DNA of 11,274 nucleotides from JAVVRI01 sp036654795 (lineage in GTDB: Bacteria > Bacteroidota > Bacteroidia > Bacteroidales > Tannerellaceae). The DNA lies in assembly GCA_036654795.1 (NCBI GenBank), contig JAVVRI010000101.1, forward strand, positions 1 through 11,274. The letters run 5' to 3'. Position numbers and translations under genes: made by a program. The notes under the pieces are model-generated. The model worked only from the letters and a program-made list of their open reading frames with translations. It was not told where the DNA came from and did not search any database. Shown piece by piece: positions 8,601 through 11,274 of this stretch (the stretch's first letter is position 1; each line of letters starts with the position of its first letter).

Positions 8601-8682
8601 TTACAAAAGAGAACGACAGATAAAACAGACAAACGAGCGTAAGTAACACCGCGAAGACCTTCACAAATCCTTTGTTTTGCAT
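5647..8682 (-). CDS. secDF: protein translocase subunit SecDF (SecD-SecF fusion)
   Basis: Inner-membrane component that uses the proton gradient to pull proteins emerging from SecYEG into the periplasm. The 1011 residues form one fused chain. The SecD half has TM1 (about 7-27), the DLKGGMNVVLEL motif (77-88), a large periplasmic head, and a five-helix membrane block (about 513-670) with GMAVDANVLIYER (579-591), whose D583 is the conserved transmembrane aspartate. The SecF half has its first helix at about 702-720, GIDFTGGRNYVVRF (725-738), and helices from about 832 to 988 with YSINDTVVVFDR (903-914), where D907 is the matching aspartate. The head contains an Ala/Asp/Ser/Thr-rich insertion at about 245-315. 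The C-terminus is lysine-rich. It has its own promoter candidate and terminator, so it appears monocistronic. All key residues are present. Confidence 0.98.
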   Translation of the reverse strand: MQNKGFVKVFAVLLTLVCLFYLSFSFVTRYYNSKATEYAGGDQTKESLYIDSLSTQKVWLGYTLKQCREMEISLGLDLKGGMNVVLELNVADVIRSLSNNNQDENFNKALDLAYARQATSQKDFIDLFAEEYKTLDNGARLSAIFSTFELKDKINPQSTDAQVMTILREEMKSAIDNSFNVLRTRIDRFGVVSPNIQRLETAGRILVELPGVKEPERVRKLLQGSANLEFWETYELSEIYQQLIAADNALAALNKDGGMAADSVSAVVDSVAAVTEDELAAVAATDTTTSEADSLLAKIGKDKPATKADQSQAEFAKLHPLFALLQISQYNGQLAPGAIVGLAHVKDMAKINEYLNMKQVKDILPRNLSLKWGVKPVDEKELFYELYAIKVTNRDGTPALSGDVVTDANADFTQQGGRSEQQVSMTMNAEGSKAWARLTKENIGKAVAIVLDEMVYSAPRVNDEITGGRSQISGHFTPEEAKDLANVLKSGKMAASVHIVQEDVVGPSLGQEAINAGVISFALALILLMCYMCAFYGLLPGMIANSALIINIFFTMGVLASFQAVLTLPGIAGMVLTLGMAVDANVLIYERTKEELRSGKGLGKSISDGYSNAFSAIFDSNLTSIITGVVLFYFGTGPIRGFATTMIIGLFASFLTAVFLTRIVYEALLAKDKLKNVTFTTSLTKDLLTNPKVNFLAARKVGYLIPAVIIVLGAVSMMTIGLNNGIDFTGGRNYVVRFDQEVKTDEVRGLLDAQLDGAVSVITIGTPDQVRITTNYKITDADPAVDQEVESKLYEGVKTLLPAGTTLSQFSENYIKSSQKVGPSMADDIKNSAILAVIFAMFCMAAYILLRFRDISFSIGALVSVAVTTLCIISFYTLLWKFLPFSMEVDQTFIAAILTIIGYSINDTVVVFDRIRETIGLYPKRDRYQVINDALNSTLSRTFNTSLTTLVVVLCIFILGGSTIRSFTFAILLGIIIGTYSTLFVATPIAYELQKKKINKKAAAEVASKEA

Positions 8683-8736
8683 TTGAATCTTATGTTTATG
8701 TTATTACATTATTATTTTTTGTTTTTTCACAGGCTG

Positions 8737-8744
8737 CAAATATA
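8737..8744 (-). promoter_or_regulatory. -7 box candidate for secDF
   Basis: The minus strand reads TATATTTG (8744-8737), an exact match to the Bacteroidota TAnnTTTG element. It would place the transcript start about 50 nt before the secDF ATG. The upstream -33 element is weak: the nearest candidate is ATTG (8771-8768), 23 bp away, longer than the usual spacing. No other TAnnTTTG was seen on this strand in the intergenic region. Confidence 0.55.
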
Positions 8745-8840
8745 GGCTTTTTTTCTTAGTCATATAGCAATTGGATTAATTATTTGTCACAGTAATAGTT
8801 TATTCATCTGCATTTTTTATCCATTTTATTCAATCAATCG

Positions 8841-8871
8841 TTAGAAATATCATTTAGAGTGGCTATCTTTG
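8841..8871 (+). promoter_or_regulatory. promoter candidate for the DUF4468 gene pair
   Basis: TTAG (8841-8844) is followed after 19 bp by TATCTTTG (8864-8871), an exact TAnnTTTG match with a 3-of-4 match to the TTTG element. Transcription would start near 8877, about 20 nt before the ATG at 8898. Because the -7 box overlaps the GTG at 8859, that GTG is upstream of the predicted transcript and cannot be the start codon if this promoter is used. Confidence 0.65.
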
Positions 8872-8897
8872 CTCTTATTAAACATAAAGAGAACACC

Positions 8898-10118
8898 ATG
8901 AAACGCTTTTTATTATTCATGTTACTTATCCCGGCTTTTCTTATGGCGCAAACAGAACAGCGCTATCTGGCCGGCGCCGTACCAGTGGTAGACGGTAAAG
9001 TTGTATTTTCCAAAGAGATAAAAGCCCCCTCGCTCTCCGAGCAAGCCATGTACGACATTCTGCAGAGCTGGGCTAGTACTAAATTCAACACACCCGAAAA
9101 CAGAGTGGTCTATTCAAACAGAGAAAAGGGCGACATTGCCATCACGGGGGAGGACTATCTGGTCTTCTCGAGCACAGCCCTTTCACTGGATCGCACACAG
9201 ATGATCTATCGCATGACGATAAAATGTGAAAACCAATACTGCTTGATGGCCATCACAGGGATACGATACGAATACAACGTCTCCTACCAATCCAGCCCAG
9301 AGAAATACCTGGCTGAAGAGTGGATCACCGACAAATACGCCCTCAACAAAGGCAAACTAAACCGCATCAGCGGAAAGTTTCGCCGCTCCACTATCGACTA
9401 CGTAGATCAGTTGTTCAAAGAAGCCGAAGCTGCTTTAGGTAGCTCCGTCCTCGCCACACCGACCGCTACGGCTACGCCCGCAGCAGCCACAGTTCCCGCA
9501 ACAGTTGCTACCCCGGTTGCTCCGGTTGCCACAGTTGCTCCGGTTGCAGAGGTTGCAACAACCCCAGCCGCGGCGCTTATCCCAGCCACAGTTACAACCG
9601 CAGCCACCAATTTGGACGGATATAAGCGGATTACACCAGACAAAATACCCGGAAACATCATCAAGATGCTATCCGAAGATTGGATGCTCATCACCGCCGG
9701 AGGCAATACAAACTTCAACATGATGACCGCCAGTTGGGGAGGCCTCGGCATGATGTTTGGCAAACCCGTTGCCTTCTGCTTCATCAACCCCACGCGTCAC
9801 ACCTTCGACTTGATGGAAAAGAGCGATACCTACACCTTCACCTTCTATACCGAAGCTTATCGGGACGCCTTAAAATATTGCGGTAGCACCTCGGGCAAGA
9901 ACACAGACAAAGTGAAAGGTTCCGGCCTCACCCCCATTACCACCCCGACAGGCAGCAAAGCCTTTGGTGAAGCGTGGATGATCGTAGAGTGTCGTAAGCT
10001 CCTCTCCCAACCGATCGACAACGCCTCCATCACTAACCAAGCGCTGACAAAAGAGATGAGCGGCAAGCAGCTCAACCAAATGTTCGTTGGCGAGATCATT
10101 AACGTATGGATTAAATAA
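8898..10118 (+). CDS. exported DUF4468 protein with a C-terminal flavin-reductase-like domain
   Basis: Function unknown. The 406 residues begin with a signal peptide (MKRF..., hydrophobic to about 17, ending LMA before Q18); there is no lipobox cysteine, so a soluble periplasmic or exported product is expected. Residues about 28-180 form a DUF4468-type domain (VPVVDGKVVFSKEI near its start). Residues 183-238 are a low-complexity linker of Ala, Thr, Pro and Val. Residues about 240-406 resemble the flavin reductase (FMN-binding split-barrel) family: DWMLITAG (261-268), MMTASWGGLG (275-284), CFINPTRHTF (294-303), YCGSTSGKNTDK (327-338) and FVGEIINVW (396-404). That domain appears full length. 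The ATG at 8898 is preferred over the in-frame GTG at 8859, because it starts exactly at the signal peptide and the GTG overlaps the promoter -7 box. The next gene, 10 bp on, encodes a DUF4468 paralogue. The domain fold is well supported; flavin binding and any reaction are inferred. Confidence 0.88.
   Translation: MKRFLLFMLLIPAFLMAQTEQRYLAGAVPVVDGKVVFSKEIKAPSLSEQAMYDILQSWASTKFNTPENRVVYSNREKGDIAITGEDYLVFSSTALSLDRTQMIYRMTIKCENQYCLMAITGIRYEYNVSYQSSPEKYLAEEWITDKYALNKGKLNRISGKFRRSTIDYVDQLFKEAEAALGSSVLATPTATATPAAATVPATVATPVAPVATVAPVAEVATTPAAALIPATVTTAATNLDGYKRITPDKIPGNIIKMLSEDWMLITAGGNTNFNMMTASWGGLGMMFGKPVAFCFINPTRHTFDLMEKSDTYTFTFYTEAYRDALKYCGSTSGKNTDKVKGSGLTPITTPTGSKAFGEAWMIVECRKLLSQPIDNASITNQALTKEMSGKQLNQMFVGEIINVWIK
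9516..9547 (+). repeat. 18-bp-period direct repeat in the linker coding region
   Basis: GTTGCTCCGGTTGC occurs at 9516-9529 and again at 9534-9547, a period of 18 bp that encodes six residues of a Val-Ala-Pro pattern (VAPVAT then VAPVAE). The surrounding 9440-9610 is rich in degenerate GCx, CCx, ACx and GTx codons. It is inside the exported DUF4468/flavin-reductase gene, and in-frame length change of the linker by slippage is plausible. Confidence 0.8.
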
Positions 10119-10128
10119 ATATTCACGA

Positions 10129-10677
10129 ATGAAAAAAGTATTACTGCTAATCTGTATGATGTTCCCTGTGCTAGTTATGGCACAGGGACAAAAAGGTACT
10201 GTTGAGACGTGTGCCCCAATGAAAGATGGCAAAGTCTGCTACACCGACCAAGTAGAAATGAACGGCATGACGCAAGCAACCCTCTTCGAAGCAGTCAGCA
10301 AATGGGCAAAAAAAGAGTATGGCAGGGACGTATTCCTCTCCAACTTATCGACAAACAAGAAAAAGGGCTCCATTATGGTAAGCTCCAAAATGGAGTTGTT
10401 GCTAAACGAGACGGATAAGACAATGGTCAAGTATAAGATGTCTATTCAATGTAAGGACAATGGATATTCCATCGAGCTAAAAGATCTTGTCTACCAATAC
10501 GACCCTCAAAACAACAAACAGTTTAAAACTTATCCCGCCGAACACGTCATTGCCAGTAACGGCTTAAGCAACACGGTGGCGATCATCAAAGATCCGAAAC
10601 TATTCTGCAACGCCACCTTCTTTATGGCCGAACAAATATTCAGCAACGTCCTCGACGCTGCGCAGGAGGCAGAGTAA
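10129..10677 (+). CDS. exported DUF4468 domain protein
   Basis: A 182-residue protein of unknown function. MKKVLLLICMMFPVLVMA (1-18) is a signal peptide with likely cleavage before Q19; no lipobox is evident. The mature part resembles the N-terminal region of the preceding gene product: both have a PMKDGKV/PVVDGKV start, a conserved tryptophan (KWAKKEY here, SWASTKF there), a KKGSI/EKGDI strand, a YKMSIQC/YRMTIKC strand and a C-terminal helix near the end (FSNVLDAAQEAE here). They are therefore probably tandem duplicates, one of which carries the flavin-reductase-like domain. The ATG at 10129 is chosen because it opens the signal peptide and lies 10 bp after the upstream stop; a TTG at 10087 in the same frame would begin inside the previous gene. 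Co-transcription with that gene is likely, and a terminator hairpin overlaps its 3' end. Confidence 0.88.
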   Translation: MKKVLLLICMMFPVLVMAQGQKGTVETCAPMKDGKVCYTDQVEMNGMTQATLFEAVSKWAKKEYGRDVFLSNLSTNKKKGSIMVSSKMELLLNETDKTMVKYKMSIQCKDNGYSIELKDLVYQYDPQNNKQFKTYPAEHVIASNGLSNTVAIIKDPKLFCNATFFMAEQIFSNVLDAAQEAE

Positions 10678-10700
10678 ACAAGGCGGCCTCCTGCCTTTTT
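10662..10700 (+). terminator. intrinsic terminator overlapping the end of the second DUF4468 gene
   Basis: A perfect 9-bp stem, GCAGGAGGC (10662-10670) with GCCTCCTGC (10686-10694), encloses a 15-nt loop and is followed by CTTTTT. The stop codon TAA (10675-10677) sits in the loop, so the left arm is coding sequence. It should end the DUF4468 transcript and separate it from the sigma factor gene. The loop is longer than in ideal terminators, and some readthrough is possible. Confidence 0.75.
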
Positions 10701-10736
10701 CTGACACTTTATGAACAACAAATAAAAGTACTTGAT

Positions 10737-11274
10737 ATGGACATCTCTAAAGCGCTTCTAGTCAGAATAAAGCAAGGAGACAAAGAGGCCTTTGCCCAGC
10801 TATATCGTGCTTATCACCCCAGGATCTGCTCCTTTCTCTACGGGCTGCTGCAAAACAGCGGGCTGGCTGAAGAGATCACCCAAGATGTCTTTTTCCGCCT
10901 CTGGCTCAACAAGGAGAAGATAGATCCCGACATGGCCTTCAACTCCTACCTCTACAGCATCGCAAAAAACACCGTCGTCAACTTCTACAAGAAGAAAGCG
11001 GCAGAGCAAAAATTCCTCCTCGCAAAACGCGAGGAGGAAGCGGTTTCGGAAACAGAAGAAAAACTCTATTATAAAGAATTGCAAGGACTGATCAACGCAG
11101 TCGTAGAAAGCATGCCATATCAGCAACGCACCGTCTTCCGCATGAGCAGAGAGGAGGGGTTGCTCAACGCTGAGATTGCCAGCAAACTGAACATCTCGAA
11201 ACGGACTGTTGAAAAACACATTTCCAACTCTATCAGTACACTGAGAAAGGTGATTGAGAAAAACCAATTCCTGT
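10737..11274 (+). CDS. RNA polymerase ECF-type sigma-70 factor, 3' end cut by the window edge
   Basis: An alternative sigma factor that directs RNA polymerase to a specific promoter set. The 179 visible residues run from MDISKALLVR to the window edge without a stop, so the gene is nearly complete. Region 2 covers about residues 8-88: the region 2.1 segment FAQLYRAYHPRI (19-30), then EEITQDVFFRLW (45-56) and NSYLYSIAKNTVVNFYKKK (69-87), the DNA-melting and -10 recognition part. Region 4 covers about 114-172, with MPYQQRTVFRMSREEG (126-141) and a helix-turn-helix, NAEIASKLNISKRTVEKHIS (144-163), for -35-type recognition. The pattern fits the large group of Bacteroides ECF factors often found next to FecR-type anti-sigma and SusC/SusD genes, but no such partner lies within the window. 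No clear TAnnTTTG promoter was found in the 59 bp upstream. Confidence 0.94.
   Translation, partial: MDISKALLVRIKQGDKEAFAQLYRAYHPRICSFLYGLLQNSGLAEEITQDVFFRLWLNKEKIDPDMAFNSYLYSIAKNTVVNFYKKKAAEQKFLLAKREEEAVSETEEKLYYKELQGLINAVVESMPYQQRTVFRMSREEGLLNAEIASKLNISKRTVEKHISNSISTLRKVIEKNQFL

Noticed and set aside
8859..8897. 13-codon N-terminal extension of the first DUF4468 gene starting at GTG
   Set aside because: The GTG overlaps a perfect TAnnTTTG box, and the extension would put charged residues before a clean signal peptide that starts at the ATG at 8898.
9407..9793. 128-residue Ala/Val/Gly-rich open frame on the minus strand
   Set aside because: Its composition merely mirrors the repetitive linker codons of the plus-strand DUF4468/flavin-reductase gene.
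10800..11267. 155-residue open frame on the minus strand at the right edge
   Set aside because: It is opposite the ECF sigma factor gene, whose regions 2 and 4 are clearly recognisable. The antisense product is Phe- and Leu-rich without motifs.
8898..11274. A single regulated system of DUF4468 proteins plus their own ECF sigma factor
   Set aside because: The sigma gene is only adjacent. A terminator lies between them, and the DUF4468 promoter candidate looks like the primary-sigma type, so a functional link is not supported by this sequence.

Overview
The window reads as chromosomal DNA of a Bacteroidales bacterium, most likely Bacteroides or a close relative. The evidence is a SecD-SecF fusion of about 1,000 residues, a histidine-degradation cluster with separate formiminotransferase and cyclodeaminase genes, secreted DUF4468 proteins with signal peptides ending in 'MAQ', an ECF sigma factor of the Bacteroides type, and promoter-like sequences of the TTTG / TAnnTTTG kind. 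The species cannot be fixed from the sequence alone.

Region 1 (1-5463, minus strand) is a hut operon transcribed as hutU, ftcD, hutI, fchA, hutH. HutH deaminates histidine to urocanate, HutU hydrates it to imidazolonepropionate, and HutI opens the ring to N-formiminoglutamate. FtcD moves the formimino group to tetrahydrofolate, releasing glutamate, and FchA handles the one-carbon folate product with release of ammonia. hutU/ftcD and ftcD/hutI overlap by 4 bp, and fchA and hutH are 4 bp apart, so translation is probably coupled. hutH runs off the left edge. A promoter candidate lies upstream of hutU, followed by two overlapping palindromes in the presumed leader, a candidate control site.

Region 2 (5591-8682, minus strand) is the monocistronic secDF gene, a membrane motor that assists Sec-dependent export. 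A strong hairpin terminator insulates it from the hut operon, and it has its own TAnnTTTG box.

Region 3 (8683-10700) starts with a 215-bp divergent intergenic region with a promoter candidate in each direction. On the plus strand follow two genes for exported DUF4468 proteins, 10 bp apart. The first has a C-terminal flavin-reductase-like domain joined by an Ala/Pro/Thr/Val linker, an unusual arrangement for an exported protein. An intrinsic terminator whose stem includes the end of the second coding sequence closes the pair.

Region 4 (10737-11274, plus strand) is an ECF sigma factor gene cut by the right edge. Its targets are not visible here.

No tRNA, rRNA, CRISPR array, insertion sequence or phage gene was seen. 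The least understood part is the DUF4468 / flavin-reductase pair; the hut and sec genes look intact and conventional.
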